Source: Methylosinus sp. LW4
GTDB taxonomy: Bacteria > Pseudomonadota > Alphaproteobacteria > Rhizobiales > Beijerinckiaceae
Assembly (NCBI RefSeq): GCF_000379125.1
Contig: NZ_KB900626.1
Location: forward strand, 837,747 to 901,746
Length of the DNA stretch: 64,000 nucleotides
Direction: 5' to 3'
Part shown: one piece after another, positions 7,858 to 18,842 of the stretch
Position numbering within the stretch: the stretch's first letter is position 1
Layout: every line of letters begins with the position of its first letter
Notes under the pieces: model-generated
Told to the model about the DNA's origin: nothing
Databases searched by the model: none
The model's input: only the letters and a program-made list of their open reading frames with translations
Translations under genes and position numbers: made by a program

Positions 7858-9132
7858 ATGAGCCAATCCGCTTTCTTCACTGCCTCGCTCGCCGATTCGG
7901 ACCCTGATCTCGCCAAGGCCGTCGGCCTCGAGCTCGGCCGTCAGCGCGACGAGATCGAGCTCATCGCCTCCGAGAACATCGTGTCCAAGGCGGTTCTGGA
8001 AGCGCAGGGCTCCGTCCTCACCAACAAATATGCCGAAGGCTATCCGGGCAAGCGCTATTACGGCGGCTGCCAATTCGTCGACATCGCCGAAAATCTGGCG
8101 ATCGAGCGCGCCAAGCAGCTGTTCGGCGCCGGCTTCGCCAATGTGCAGCCGAACTCCGGCAGCCAGGCCAATCAGTCGGTGTTCCTCGCGCTGGCGACGC
8201 CCGGCGATACGTTCTTGGGCCTCGATCTCGCCGCTGGCGGCCATCTGACCCACGGCTCGCCGGTCAATCTCTCCGGCAAATGGTTCAAGCCCGTTCCCTA
8301 TACGGTGCGCAAGGACGATCAGCGCATCGACATGGAGCAGGTCGCCGCTCTCGCCGCCGAGCACAAGCCGAAGATCATCATCGCGGGCGGCTCCGGCTAT
8401 TCGCGCATTTGGGACTTCGAGGCCTTCCGCAAGATCGCGGATAGCGTCGGAGCCTATTTCATGGTCGATATGGCGCATTTTGCCGGTCTGGTGGCTGCGG
8501 GCCTGCATCCGTCGCCCTTCCCGCACGCCCATGTCGTCACCACCACCACGCATAAGACGCTGCGCGGCCCGCGCGGCGGCATGGTGCTGACCAATGACGA
8601 AGAGATCGCCAAGAAGATCAATTCGGCAGTCTTCCCCGGCCTGCAGGGCGGCCCGCTGATGCATGTCATCGCCGGCAAGGCGGCGGCCTTCGGCGAGGCG
8701 CTGAAGCCGGAGTTCAAGGCCTATCAGCAGCAGGTCAAGGACAACGCCCAGACTCTGGCGCAGACGCTGGTCGACGCCGGCCTCGCCATCGTCTCCGGCG
8801 GCACCGACAATCATCTGATGCTCGTCGACCTGCGTCCGAAGAAGCTGACCGGCAAGGCGGCGGAAGCGGCGCTCGGCCGCGCCCACATCACCTGCAACAA
8901 GAACGGCATCCCCTTCGACCCGGAGAAGCCCTTCGTCACCTCCGGCATCCGCCTCGGCTCGCCGGCCGCCACCTCGCGCGGCTTCGGCACGGCCGAGTTC
9001 AAGACGGTCGGCGGCTATATCGTCGAGGTGCTGGACGGTCTCGCCGCCAAGGGCGAGGCGGACAACGCCGCGACCGAAGCCGCGGTGAAGGAGAAGGTCC
9101 ACGCGTTGACGGCGAAGTTCCCGATCTATTGA
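7858..9132 (+). CDS. glyA: Serine hydroxymethyltransferase
   Basis: GlyA interconverts serine and glycine with tetrahydrofolate / 5,10-methylene-tetrahydrofolate, using pyridoxal phosphate in the cytoplasm. It is the main source of one-carbon units, and in serine-cycle methylotrophs the entry point for formaldehyde carbon. The 424-residue length is normal. The PLP lysine is Lys233 in [14 protein letters not shown], and the N-terminal LIASENIVS and [11 protein letters not shown] motifs are intact. An AGAGGATGCTAA stretch precedes ATG 7858. It heads the nrdR-rib-nusB-thiL gene order that is common in Rhizobiales, although a small inserted gene now separates it from nrdR. Confidence 0.98.
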   Translation: MSQSAFFTASLADSDPDLAKAVGLELGRQRDEIELIASENIVSKAVLEAQGSVLTNKYAEGYPGKRYYGGCQFVDIAENLAIERAKQLFGAGFANVQPNSGSQANQSVFLALATPGDTFLGLDLAAGGHLTHGSPVNLSGKWFKPVPYTVRKDDQRIDMEQVAALAAEHKPKIIIAGGSGYSRIWDFEAFRKIADSVGAYFMVDMAHFAGLVAAGLHPSPFPHAHVVTTTTHKTLRGPRGGMVLTNDEEIAKKINSAVFPGLQGGPLMHVIAGKAAAFGEALKPEFKAYQQQVKDNAQTLAQTLVDAGLAIVSGGTDNHLMLVDLRPKKLTGKAAEAALGRAHITCNKNGIPFDPEKPFVTSGIRLGSPAATSRGFGTAEFKTVGGYIVEVLDGLAAKGEADNAATEAAVKEKVHALTAKFPIY

Positions 9133-9141
9133 TCGGATGAT

Positions 9142-9173
9142 GTCCCCCTCCTTCCAATTGGGAGGAGGGGGAC
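9142..9173 (+). terminator. Strong hairpin after glyA
   Basis: GTCCCCCTCC and GGAGGGGGAC form a 10-bp stem extended by an almost complementary TTCCAATTGGGA core, 9 bp after the glyA stop. No run of T follows on either strand, so it may stabilise the transcript end or be a degenerate palindromic repeat rather than a classical terminator. Confidence 0.5.
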
Positions 9174-9195
9174 GCATAAATAGGATTTGGTGAGC

Positions 9196-9774
9196 ATGTC
9201 GGAAGCGAAAGTGTTCGGACGGACGACGCTGGGTCTTTTTGACTTTCTCGCTTCACCGGCTGTCATATTTTTTCGCTTTGTTCTCGTGCTCCTTGTTTCG
9301 CTCTTGCTGGCATTCGGCCTATGGCTTGTCTTGCTAGTCGATGCGATGAAGTTTCTGCGACCGGAAATGGTGGATGCTCCGTTTGACCCGAGCTTGGTTG
9401 GCGGTTGGTTTTTCCGTTCCCCGGCGCCTTGGTTCGCGCTCGGTTCCGTGCTGGTCGCCTTTGCTTCTGCGATTCTGAAAATATATTTTAAATTCAATCG
9501 GATGGTCCCGGGGGCTCTCGATCGTTATTACGAATTGGATGCGATCTCTATTCTTTCGAGGGACGGCGCCGGGGTCACGAAAATTTGGCCATGGTCCAGT
9601 CTGAAGGCCGTTAAATTGACGAAGAAGAAGCTTGTCTTCCGAGAGCCGAGTTCTGGCCTCATGGCTATCCCTACAAGGGCTTTCTGTTCAGAGGACAGAA
9701 AACGGATCGGCGAGTTCGTCTCGATGCCGCCACTCTCGAAGCAGCTCGAAACCGAGAGCACCGACGCGACATGA
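9196..9774 (+). CDS. Two-span membrane protein of unknown function
   Basis: The 192-residue product has two hydrophobic segments, one at about residues 21-46 (a long Val/Leu-rich stretch) and one at about 76-93, followed by a soluble C-terminal domain of about 95 residues. That domain ([14 protein letters not shown]...[20 protein letters not shown]) resembles the PH-like domain of YcxB-type proteins; this is an inference from its strand pattern. ATG 9196 is used; AGGA at 9182-9185 is the only likely ribosome site. Base composition is clearly AT-richer than that of glyA and nrdR on either side, which points to insertion of a foreign gene into a conserved gene order. Confidence 0.6.
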   Translation: MSEAKVFGRTTLGLFDFLASPAVIFFRFVLVLLVSLLLAFGLWLVLLVDAMKFLRPEMVDAPFDPSLVGGWFFRSPAPWFALGSVLVAFASAILKIYFKFNRMVPGALDRYYELDAISILSRDGAGVTKIWPWSSLKAVKLTKKKLVFREPSSGLMAIPTRAFCSEDRKRIGEFVSMPPLSKQLETESTDAT

Positions 9775-9802
9775 AAAGTCGGAAGCGACGAAAGCAACAC
9801 TG

Positions 9803-10312
9803 ATGCGCTGTCCCTATTGCGGCTCGCCCGACACGCAGGTGAAAGACTCCCGGCCGGCCGAGGATTCCTCCTCGATCCGGCGTCGGCGCGTCTGTCCCGG
9901 CTGCGGCGGCCGTTTCACCACTTTCGAGCGCGTGCAGCTGCGCGAGCTGATCGTGGTGAAGAAATCGGGCCGCCGCGTGCCTTTCGATCGCGACAAGCTG
10001 ATGCGCTCGCTGGAAATCGCGCTGCGCAAGCGGCCCATCGATCCCGAGCGCGTCGAGCGCATGGTCAATGGCGTCGTACGCCAGCTCGAGAGTTCCGGCG
10101 ATACGGAGATCGAGAGCACGCAGATCGGCGAATTGGTGATCCAGGGCCTCAAAACGCTCGATGACGTAGCCTATGTGCGTTTCGCCTCCGTCTATCGTGA
10201 CTTTCGCGAGATCGGCGATTTCCATGCGCTGATCGACGAATTGTCGCATAGCGAGGGCGAGCAGCGCGCGGATACGGTGGTGGACGCCGAAACCGCGCCG
10301 GGCGGGAGATGA
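9803..10312 (+). CDS. nrdR: Transcriptional repressor NrdR
   Basis: NrdR senses ATP/dATP and represses ribonucleotide reductase operons. The 169-residue protein starts with a zinc ribbon (Cys3, Cys6, Cys31, Cys34 in MRCPYC and VCPGC) and continues with the ATP-cone domain ([16 protein letters not shown] onward, about residues 49-139). The C-terminal tail is longer than in E. coli, as is usual in alphaproteobacteria. The stop overlaps the ribD start as ATGA at 10309-10312, so the two genes are translationally coupled. Confidence 0.97.
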   Translation: MRCPYCGSPDTQVKDSRPAEDSSSIRRRRVCPGCGGRFTTFERVQLRELIVVKKSGRRVPFDRDKLMRSLEIALRKRPIDPERVERMVNGVVRQLESSGDTEIESTQIGELVIQGLKTLDDVAYVRFASVYRDFREIGDFHALIDELSHSEGEQRADTVVDAETAPGGR

Positions 10313-11448
10313 CCGCGACGAAGCCGCAATCCGATTCACTGGACCTTCTGGACGACGCCTTCATGGCGGCGGCGCTGGCGCTCGGCCGGCGCAATCTCGG
10401 CCGCACCGGGCCCAATCCCGCCGTTGGCGCGATCCTCGTCAAGGATGGCGTCGTGATCGCGCGCGGCTATACGGCGCTGGGCGGGCGTCCGCATGCCGAG
10501 GCGGTCGCCGTGGCCGCCGCTGGCGAGGCTGCGCGCGGCGCGACGCTCTACGCCACTCTGGAGCCATGCTCCCATCACGGGGCGACGCCGCCCTGCGTGG
10601 ACACGATCATCGCCTCTGGAATCGCCCGCGTCGTCTCGGCGCTCGAGGACCCGGACGATCGCGTCGCCGGCCGCGGCCACGCCCGGCTGCGGGAAGCGGG
10701 AATAGAGGTGACGACCGGCGTGCGTGCGCGTGAGGCTCGCGCCGATCATCTCGGCCATATTCTGCGGGTGACGCAGGGGCGGCCCATGGTCACTCTGAAG
10801 CTCGCCCAGACGGCGGACGGCTACGCCGCCGGGGCCGAGCACGACCCGCGCCTCTTCATCACCGGCGCGCTCGCCGATAGCGTCACCCATATCGAGCGCG
10901 CGCTGCACAGCGCGATCATGGTCGGCTATGGCACTGCCTCTGTCGACGACCCGCTGCTCACCGTGCGCCTGCCCGGCCTCGAGGCCTTCAAGCCGCTGCG
11001 TGTGGTGCTGGATGCGCGTTTGAGCCTGTCGCGCAGCTCCCGCCTCGCCGCCACGGCGCGCGAGACGCCGACGCTCGTCATCGTAGGGGAGGGCGTCGCC
11101 GAGGCCGAGGCGCAGGACTTCGCCGCCGCCACCGGAATAGAGGTCGCGCGCGCCGGAGTGGACGCCGCCGGCCGCCTTGTTCTGGGGGAAGCGCTCGGCC
11201 TGCTGGCGCAACGTGGAATCACCCGCGTCTTCAGCGAGGGCGGTCCCCGCATCGCCGAGAGCCTGCTCGCCGCCGCGCTCGCCGACGACGTCGTTCTCCA
11301 TACCGGGCTGAAGCCGCTCGGCCGTCAGGGCCGGCTCGCGCTCACCCCGGCGGCGCGCGCCATTCTCGAGGATGAGAGCCGCTATCGCCTCGCCGATACG
11401 GCCATGCTCGGCGTCGATCGCATGACCCGCTACGAGAGGATCGGCTGA
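10309..11448 (+). CDS. ribD: Bifunctional riboflavin deaminase/reductase RibD
   Basis: RibD carries out the second and third steps of riboflavin synthesis from GTP: deamination of the diaminopyrimidine and NADPH reduction of its ribosyl group. The N-terminal deaminase (about residues 12-150) keeps the zinc site HAEAVAV and [12 protein letters not shown]. The C-terminal RibD_C reductase domain (about 155-378) includes [10 protein letters not shown]. The 379-residue length is normal. It overlaps nrdR by four bases and is one base from ribE, so it is part of one operon. Confidence 0.97.
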   Translation: MTATKPQSDSLDLLDDAFMAAALALGRRNLGRTGPNPAVGAILVKDGVVIARGYTALGGRPHAEAVAVAAAGEAARGATLYATLEPCSHHGATPPCVDTIIASGIARVVSALEDPDDRVAGRGHARLREAGIEVTTGVRAREARADHLGHILRVTQGRPMVTLKLAQTADGYAAGAEHDPRLFITGALADSVTHIERALHSAIMVGYGTASVDDPLLTVRLPGLEAFKPLRVVLDARLSLSRSSRLAATARETPTLVIVGEGVAEAEAQDFAAATGIEVARAGVDAAGRLVLGEALGLLAQRGITRVFSEGGPRIAESLLAAALADDVVLHTGLKPLGRQGRLALTPAARAILEDESRYRLADTAMLGVDRMTRYERIG

Positions 11449-11449
11449 A

Positions 11450-12052
11450 ATGTTCACGGGCCTCGTCACCGACGTCGGCGAAATCCTCGCGGTCGAGCCG
11501 CGCGGCGAATTGCGCCGCCTGGCCATCGCCTGCGCCTATCCGCTGGAGAGCATCGCGCTCGGCGCCTCCATCGCCTGCTCCGGCCCATGCCTCACGGCGG
11601 TGGGCCTGCGCCGCGATGGCGCCCGCACGGTCTTCGAGGTGGACGCCGCCGCCGAGACCTTGGCGCGCACCACGGCGGGCGAATGGGCGGTCGGCCGCCG
11701 CATAAATCTCGAGCGCTCGCTGACGATCGGCGACGAATTGGGCGGCCATATCGTCACCGGCCACGTCGATGGCGTCGCGACGATTGTCTCGCGCGATGAT
11801 TTCGACGGCATGTCGCGCTTCTGGATCGAGGCGCCGCATCAATATGCGCGCTTCATCGCCGAGAAGGGCTCTGTGGCGCTGGACGGAACCTCGCTCACCG
11901 TGAATGCGGTGGAGGGCGACCGCTTCTCCGTTCTCATCATCCCGCACACGCTCGCGGTGACGACCTGGGGCGGCTACAGGGCAGGGGACCGCCTCAACCT
12001 CGAGGTCGATCTGATGGCGAGATACGCCGCCCGGCTGGCGGAAGCGAAGTAG
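11450..12052 (+). CDS. ribE: Riboflavin synthase alpha subunit
   Basis: The enzyme dismutates two molecules of 6,7-dimethyl-8-ribityllumazine to riboflavin. The 200-residue protein shows the family's internal duplication of lumazine-binding domains: MFTGLVTDVGEI at the start, and a second repeat beginning near INLERSLTIGDELGGHIVTGHVDG. Both halves look complete, so the trimeric enzyme should be active. It starts one base after the ribD stop. An inserted convergent gene and a palindromic repeat now separate it from ribH. The symbol ribC is used for this gene in some species. Confidence 0.96.
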   Translation: MFTGLVTDVGEILAVEPRGELRRLAIACAYPLESIALGASIACSGPCLTAVGLRRDGARTVFEVDAAAETLARTTAGEWAVGRRINLERSLTIGDELGGHIVTGHVDGVATIVSRDDFDGMSRFWIEAPHQYARFIAEKGSVALDGTSLTVNAVEGDRFSVLIIPHTLAVTTWGGYRAGDRLNLEVDLMARYAARLAEAK

Positions 12053-12208
12053 GGCGTCATCATTCGGCTCGCGACGACGGCGTCTTGCACAACGCTGGCT
12101 GGGCCTGTCCAAGCTGTTGAAGCGATTGGCGTTGTCATTTCGTATCGGACAGACTATCGAACTGCGTCCTAACGTGGATGCCGCTGTGCATCAGGCGTTC
12201 TCAAATGT

Positions 12209-12673
12209 TCATGAAGTTGCTAAAATTAAATATGAGGATTCGCCTTCGATGAGGCGCTCGAACTCATCAGCGAATTTCTTTAAATCTTCATAATATAGAA
12301 AATAGCTGCATTGACCTCCAGAGCCCAGTCCTTTCTTCCAATATTCTGGGTGTGGCGTAAATGCTCTGACCTTCATCACCAAAAGGCCTGTTGTATTTAA
12401 TTTTGCCACGGAAATGTAGAAATTTTCGTTAGAGATGTTATCTCCGGCGTCATCAAAATATCCTCCAGATATAAATGGCTCTTCAATCAATGGAAAACCG
12501 CGAAGCGCGGACACAAAAATTTTGAGCTCCGCGATACTGAAAAATGCCGCTCCGCTGGCACAAAAATCTTCTCCGAACGCTCGTATCGCCAACTCGACAG
12601 AATCCTCGGCTCTCTCTCTAGCAGAAAAAGAGATGTGCCGTGCTCCCGTCTCAGACGGATTCGAGATAGACAT
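12209..12673 (-). CDS. Hypothetical protein inserted in the riboflavin operon
   Basis: This 154-residue protein has no signal peptide or membrane span, and I do not recognise its family. It is rich in aromatic residues, with segments such as FFSIAELKIFVSALRGFPL and CSYFLYYEDLKKFADEFERL. Its G+C content is far below that of the flanking rib genes and it lies on the opposite strand, which together point to horizontal insertion between ribE and ribH. The size, acidity and isolated setting would fit an orphan immunity-type protein, but no toxin gene is next to it, so this is only a guess. Confidence 0.55.
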   Translation of the reverse strand: MSISNPSETGARHISFSARERAEDSVELAIRAFGEDFCASGAAFFSIAELKIFVSALRGFPLIEEPFISGGYFDDAGDNISNENFYISVAKLNTTGLLVMKVRAFTPHPEYWKKGLGSGGQCSYFLYYEDLKKFADEFERLIEGESSYLILATS

Positions 12674-12819
12674 TCAGTCCTCCTCGTCGGCCAAAAAATA
12701 ATTGATTACGAGCCGATAGCCATCGGCGCAAATATGTGTCCGACGACATTCGCGAGCGGTAGGCTTTCCCCGAAAAAATGTGTATCCATCGCCGCTTCGT
12801 TTCTAGAGAGCGTCGCGCG

Positions 12820-12940
12820 CCCCCTCCCCAGCCCTCCCCCGCTTCGCGGGAGAGGGGGCAGGTTGCGCGTTTCATAAGAGAGTGCGCGCAGCGCTCATTG
12901 CATCCCTCTCCCGCGAAGCGGAAGAGGGTGAGGGAGGGGC
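12820..12940. repeat. Bipartite palindromic intergenic repeat, copy 2
   Basis: Arm one (12820-12860, hairpin CCCCGCTTCGCGGG) and arm two (12901-12940, hairpin CCCGCGAAGCGG) are inverted relative to each other across about 40 bp, as in the copy at 1209-1330. The element fills most of the gap between the inserted minus-strand gene and ribH. It may have come with the insertion event or mark a tolerated site. Confidence 0.7.
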
Positions 12941-12965
12941 GGCCCCTCCGCCCATGGAGTCGTGA

Positions 12966-13466
12966 ATGGCAGGGTCCTACCGCGCCGATGACGATGATCT
13001 CGCGCCTGTCGAAGGCGCGCGCATTCTCGTCGTCGAATCGCATTTCAACGAAGATATCGTCGAGCTTCTGCACGAGGGCGCCGTCCGCGCGCTGGAGGAG
13101 CTCGGCTGCGACGTCACCACCATCACCGTCCCCGGCGCGCTGGAGCTGGCGGCCGGCGCGGCCATAGCGCTGGACGCGGCCGAGGCCGCCGGCGCGCCTT
13201 ATGAGGGCGTGGTGGCGCTCGGCTGCGTCATTCGCGGCGACACCTATCATTTCGAGATCGTCGCCAATGAGAGCGCGCGCGCGCTCACTGAGCTTTCGGT
13301 CGCGCGCCGTCTCCCGCTCGGCAATGGCGTCCTGACCGTGGACAATGAGGAGCAGGCGACCGTGCGCGCCGATCCCAAGCAGGGCGGGGCCGACAAGGGC
13401 GGCGACGCCGCGCTGGCCGCGCTGGCGCTGGTGCGCCTGAAGCGCAAGCTCGGAGGCCGCTCGTGA
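12966..13466 (+). CDS. ribH: 6,7-dimethyl-8-ribityllumazine synthase
   Basis: RibH condenses the RibD product (after dephosphorylation) with 3,4-dihydroxy-2-butanone 4-phosphate to form lumazine, the substrate of riboflavin synthase. The 166-residue protein shows the family motifs VVESHFNEDI, VPGALELA, GCVIRGDTYHFEIVANE and GNGVLTVDNEEQA; the His in the DTYHFE segment is the expected catalytic residue. The start ATG 12966 lies 25 bp after the palindromic repeat. The stop overlaps the nusB start as GTGA. Confidence 0.97.
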   Translation: MAGSYRADDDDLAPVEGARILVVESHFNEDIVELLHEGAVRALEELGCDVTTITVPGALELAAGAAIALDAAEAAGAPYEGVVALGCVIRGDTYHFEIVANESARALTELSVARRLPLGNGVLTVDNEEQATVRADPKQGGADKGGDAALAALALVRLKRKLGGRS

Positions 13467-13921
13467 GCGTCGAGGAGAGATCGGCGGCGCGGCTCGCCAT
13501 TGTGCAGGCGCTCTATCAGATGGAGGTCGCCGGCAAGGGCCTCAACGAGATCTACGCCGAATTCGAGTCGCATTGGATCGGCCGCGAGATCGAGGGCGAC
13601 CAATATAAGCCGGCCGAGCTGCAGTTTTTTCGCGATATCGTGAAGGGCGTGCTCGACAATCAGGCGACGATCGACCGCGCGCTCGACCAGGCTTTGCAGG
13701 GCGGCTGGCCGCTGCAGCGCATAGAGGCGGTGATGCGCGCCATATTGCGCGCGGGCGGCTTCGAGCTGGGGTTTCGGCGCGACATACCTGTCAAAGTGGT
13801 CATCAAGGAATATGTGGACGTCGCCGGCGCATTTTTCGGCGCGACCGAATCCGGCATGATCAACGCCGTGCTGGATCGTCTGGCGCGACAGGCGCGGCCG
13901 GAGCATTTTTCCGAGAAGTGA
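13463..13921 (+). CDS. nusB: Transcription antitermination factor NusB
   Basis: NusB with NusE (S10) binds boxA RNA and supports rRNA antitermination. The 152-residue all-helical protein has the family pattern: ARLAIVQALYQMEVAG at the start and a C-terminal VVIKEYVDVAGAFFGATESGMINAVLDRLA. The start is GTG 13463, overlapping the ribH stop. The ribH-nusB-thiL order is typical for alphaproteobacteria. A palindromic repeat follows the stop codon. Confidence 0.95.
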   Translation: MSVEERSAARLAIVQALYQMEVAGKGLNEIYAEFESHWIGREIEGDQYKPAELQFFRDIVKGVLDNQATIDRALDQALQGGWPLQRIEAVMRAILRAGGFELGFRRDIPVKVVIKEYVDVAGAFFGATESGMINAVLDRLARQARPEHFSEK

Positions 13922-13943
13922 GGCGCGTGATCGAAACCACGCG

Positions 13944-14055
13944 CCCTCATCCTGAGGCGCTTTTTGCGGAACGCAAAAAGCCTCGAAGGATGCTTCAGAA
14001 GGCGCGGCGGCCCATCCTTCGAGACGGCCCCTTCGGGGCCTCCTCAGGATGAGGG
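13944..14055. repeat. Palindromic repeat between nusB and thiL
   Basis: The outer arms CCCTCATCCTGAGG (13944-13957) and CCTCAGGATGAGGG (14042-14055) are exact inverted complements. Inside are two more hairpins: CTTTTTGCG...CGCAAAAAG at about 13960-13981 and GGCCCCTTCGGGGCC at about 14026-14040. It belongs to a different sequence family from the bipartite C-rich repeats. It could fold the nusB-thiL intergenic RNA into a long cruciform. Confidence 0.75.
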
Positions 14056-14110
14056 GACTGTTCGGCCAGGGGCGATGCGAGCCGGGAGACTCGCTTTCGA
14101 GAGAGAGTTC

Positions 14111-15088
14111 ATGGCGGAGCGCCGCTTCAGCGAGGACGAGCTGATCGCCGAAATCTTCGCGCCGCTCGCCGCGGAGAGCGCCTTCGGCCTGCGCGACGAT
14201 GCGGCTCTGCTGCCGTTGGGCGGAGCGCGGGAGGTCGTCGTCACCACCGATGCGCTGGTTTCCGGCGTGCATTTCTTCCCCGACGATCCGCCTGGCCTCG
14301 TCGCCAAGAAGGCGCTGCGCGTCAATCTCTCCGATCTCGCGGCCAAGGCGGCGGAGCCTCTGGGTTTTCTGCTTACTCTGGCGCTGCCGCCCGATTGGAC
14401 GAATGACTGGGCGCGCAGCTTCGCCGCCGGCCTCGCCGAGGATGCGCGCGAATTCGCCTGTCCGCTGCTCGGCGGCGACACGACGGCGACGCCCGGTCCT
14501 CTGACCATCTCCATCGCCGCCTTCGGCCGCGCGACGCGCTTCGTCTCGCGATCGGGCGCGCGGCCGGGGGATCGCATTTTCGTCTCCGGGACGATCGGCG
14601 ACGCCGCGCTCGGCCTCGGCGTCGCGCGCGGCGAGGCTTTCGCGGAAAGGCTCGGCGAGGGCGCGCGGACGCATCTGCTCGAGCGCTACCGGCTTCCGCA
14701 GCCGCGGCTGCCCTTGATCGCAGCCTTGCGCGCGCACGCCAGCGCCGCCATGGACGTCTCCGATGGGCTCGCGGGCGATCTCGCCAAGCTGCTGCGCGCG
14801 AGCGGCACGAGCGCGCGGGTGGAGCTCGAGAAGGTTCCGCTCTCGGCGGCGGCGCAGGAGGCGATCGCGCGCGAGCCGGAGCTGCTCTCCCGCGCGGTCA
14901 CGGGCGGGGACGATTACGAGATCCTCTGCTGCGCCTCCGCCGAGGCCGCCCCCGCGCTGGCGGCAGGGAAGGCGGGGATCGCCCTCGCTGAGATCGGCGT
15001 CGTCACAGCCGGCGCCGAGCCGCCACAATTCTTAAATTCTTCTGGAACGATTATAAAATTCAACCGTCTATCCTTCAGTCACTTCTAA
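14111..15088 (+). CDS. thiL: Thiamine-monophosphate kinase
   Basis: ThiL phosphorylates thiamine monophosphate to the coenzyme thiamine diphosphate. The protein has 325 residues from ATG 14111, which is preceded by GAGAGAG and begins MAERRFSEDELI. The conserved GLRDDAALLPLGG, VVTTDALVSGVHFF and LLGGDTTATPG segments carry the Mg-ATP and substrate sites of the PurM-like fold. An in-frame start at 13964 would run through the upstream palindromic repeat and is rejected. The last codons are AT-richer than the rest of the gene. Confidence 0.95.
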   Translation: MAERRFSEDELIAEIFAPLAAESAFGLRDDAALLPLGGAREVVVTTDALVSGVHFFPDDPPGLVAKKALRVNLSDLAAKAAEPLGFLLTLALPPDWTNDWARSFAAGLAEDAREFACPLLGGDTTATPGPLTISIAAFGRATRFVSRSGARPGDRIFVSGTIGDAALGLGVARGEAFAERLGEGARTHLLERYRLPQPRLPLIAALRAHASAAMDVSDGLAGDLAKLLRASGTSARVELEKVPLSAAAQEAIAREPELLSRAVTGGDDYEILCCASAEAAPALAAGKAGIALAEIGVVTAGAEPPQFLNSSGTIIKFNRLSFSHF

Positions 15089-15290
15089 TCGCGCGGCGGT
15101 GCGCGACCTTTGCCGGCATTGCCGAAAACCGGTGTTTCTGGCATGACTGACGCGCTTTTCCCCCGGCGCCGCAGCCGTACGATTCGACTGCGGTCGGACT
15201 ATCGTTGTCGCGGGGACGAAATTGCCGCAAGCGCGGGCCACGAGAACAAATCAGCGCGCGCGGCCGAGGAACGGAGAGGGCGCAATCGTC

Positions 15291-17474
<2,184 letters not shown>

Positions 17475-17503
17475 GAGCGGGCGAATAGCGAGTAGCGAAG
17501 AGA

Positions 17504-17527
17504 GGCGGGGGCGACCCCGCCTTTTTT
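17504..17527 (+). terminator. Rho-independent terminator of hppA
   Basis: GGCGGGG, loop GCGA, CCCCGCC, followed directly by six T residues. It lies 30 bp after the hppA stop and just before the HAD gene on the same strand. Confidence 0.92.
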
Positions 17528-17546
17528 ATTTCGAGAGGACAGGCCG

Positions 17547-18242
17547 ATGGCCGCGGTTTTTGAAACAAAACGCAAGACTTTGGTCGTTTTTGACGTCGAT
17601 GGCACTCTCATCCAGTCGATGGCCGTGGACGGCGAGTGCTATGGCGCGGCATTGTTCGAGCATTTCGATACGACCGACATAAGTCTGGACTGGACGACCT
17701 ATGAGCATGTGACCGACCCCGGCGTCGTCACGGAGCTCTATGCGCACAGGTTCGGTCGCGCGCCGACGGCGCAGGAGCTGCGCGATTTTCGGCAACGTTT
17801 CATGTCGCGTCTCGAGGCGGCGGTGTCCGGTCGCGAGGTTCTTCAGGAGACGCTCGGCGCTTCGCGTCTTTTGAGCGCTCTCGCGGCCGACGCTCGCTTC
17901 GAGGTGGCGATCGCGACAGGCGCGTGGCGAGCGCCGATTTCGATGAAGCTTGCAGTCGCCGGCGTCGACATTGGGGGCTTTCCCTTCGCCTGCGGCGATG
18001 ACGCCATCGAACGCGCGCGCATTTTCTCTCTTGCGGTCGAGCGCACAGTTGGTTCGTTCGAGAGGATCGTGCTGGTTGGCGATGGAGTCTGGGACGTCGT
18101 CACGGCGCGAGCGCTCGGCTTCTCTTTTCTCGGCGTGGGAAGCGGCGCTGAGGCCGAGCGACTGCGCGAGGAGGGTGCGGAGCATGTGGTCGAGGATTTC
18201 TCGCGTCTCGAGGCGGTGATCGAACTATTGTCGAGAGCTTAA
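17547..18242 (+). CDS. HAD-superfamily hydrolase
   Basis: This 231-residue cytoplasmic protein has the HAD motifs: motif I VFDVDGTLIQ near residue 15-24 (nucleophile and general-acid Asp), a helical cap (about 25-95), motif II in the VAIATGAW segment, and motif IV VGDGVWDVVTARA near 178-190. It resembles phosphoglycolate-phosphatase-like or beta-phosphoglucomutase-like members, but the substrate cannot be inferred. AGAGGA lies about nine bases before ATG 17547. It follows the hppA terminator and is probably transcribed separately. Confidence 0.85.
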   Translation: MAAVFETKRKTLVVFDVDGTLIQSMAVDGECYGAALFEHFDTTDISLDWTTYEHVTDPGVVTELYAHRFGRAPTAQELRDFRQRFMSRLEAAVSGREVLQETLGASRLLSALAADARFEVAIATGAWRAPISMKLAVAGVDIGGFPFACGDDAIERARIFSLAVERTVGSFERIVLVGDGVWDVVTARALGFSFLGVGSGAEAERLREEGAEHVVEDFSRLEAVIELLSRA

Positions 18243-18263
18243 CTTCATGCCGATGAGAATGTG

Positions 18264-18506
18264 ATGACCATCCCTCGGGAGAAAATTGTCGCCCGCGTCG
18301 ATCGCGATTTGCTGACAGCAATTCGTAGGATCGCCGAGAAAGAGGGTCGGCCCCTTCAGTCGATTGTCGAGGACGCGCTCGGCGCCTATGTCGAAAAGCA
18401 TGACAAGTCGCGACCGCGAGTGCATGTCATGTCCGCCTATGAGTCCAGTCTCGAGCGTTTCGGATCGCTCTATGAGAAGCTGTCCATTCTCGAGGGCATG
18501 GAGTGA
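18264..18506 (+). CDS. Ribbon-helix-helix protein, possible antitoxin
   Basis: The 80-residue protein begins with EKIVARVDRDLLTAIRRIAEKEGRPLQSIVEDALGAYVEK (split here: strand KIVARVD, helix DLLTAIRRIAEKE, helix LQSIVEDALGAYV), which is the ribbon-helix-helix pattern of CopG/MetJ-type DNA-binding proteins. The C-terminal tail (about 30 residues, SAYESSLERFGSLYEKL) resembles the toxin-binding tail of antitoxins. Such proteins often precede PIN or Fic toxins; here the next gene is a 75-residue protein of unknown type, so the antitoxin assignment is not secure. ATG 18264 is preferred over GTG 18261. Confidence 0.6.
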   Translation: MTIPREKIVARVDRDLLTAIRRIAEKEGRPLQSIVEDALGAYVEKHDKSRPRVHVMSAYESSLERFGSLYEKLSILEGME

Positions 18507-18509
18507 GTG

Positions 18510-18737
18510 ATGACGATCAAGCTTTACGGCTATGGCCTTTTAAATGGAAAAAAACTAATAGAGCTACGAGAGGTCACAATATGTATCGATCAATCCAAAG
18601 CTCTCGCCCTGAGAGATTTCTTTGCTCGATGTGCAGAGCAGATGCAATTGAACCCTAAGTGGGAGCATGAACATTTCCAGGATGACGAATCGGCAGACAT
18701 CATCGTTTTCAACCGCAGCAAATTGGTAGAAAAATAA
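18510..18737 (+). CDS. Hypothetical protein, 75 residues
   Basis: The family is not recognised. ATG 18510 follows GGAG at 18500-18503, three bases after the stop of the ribbon-helix-helix gene, so the two are probably co-transcribed. The protein has no signal peptide. It is AT-richer than its surroundings and carries an FFARCAEQM helix and an acidic patch (EHFQDDESADIIVF). It might be the toxin partner of the upstream gene or an unrelated immunity-like protein; nothing in the sequence shows a catalytic site. Confidence 0.5.
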   Translation: MTIKLYGYGLLNGKKLIELREVTICIDQSKALALRDFFARCAEQMQLNPKWEHEHFQDDESADIIVFNRSKLVEK

Positions 18738-18842
18738 TCCATTTTGGCCGCTCGAGGCGACGTTGTTCCGACCGTAGACCGGATAGCCTGTCGCAGAACC
18801 ATGTTGTATTGACGCCGCTTCCTCGCAAGCATTTGGCTGATT

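Noticed and set aside
12053..12208. Transposase remnant between ribE and the inserted gene
   Set aside because: Short stretches looked gene-like, but no frame of useful length or known transposase motif could be supported.
10309..13466. FMN riboswitch near the riboflavin genes
   Set aside because: No conserved FMN-element segments were seen upstream of ribD, ribE or ribH; ribD is coupled to nrdR with no leader.
18738..18842. tRNA or attachment site near the small-gene island
   Set aside because: I looked for a cloverleaf and for direct repeats flanking 18240-19120; none was convincing, so no att site is claimed.
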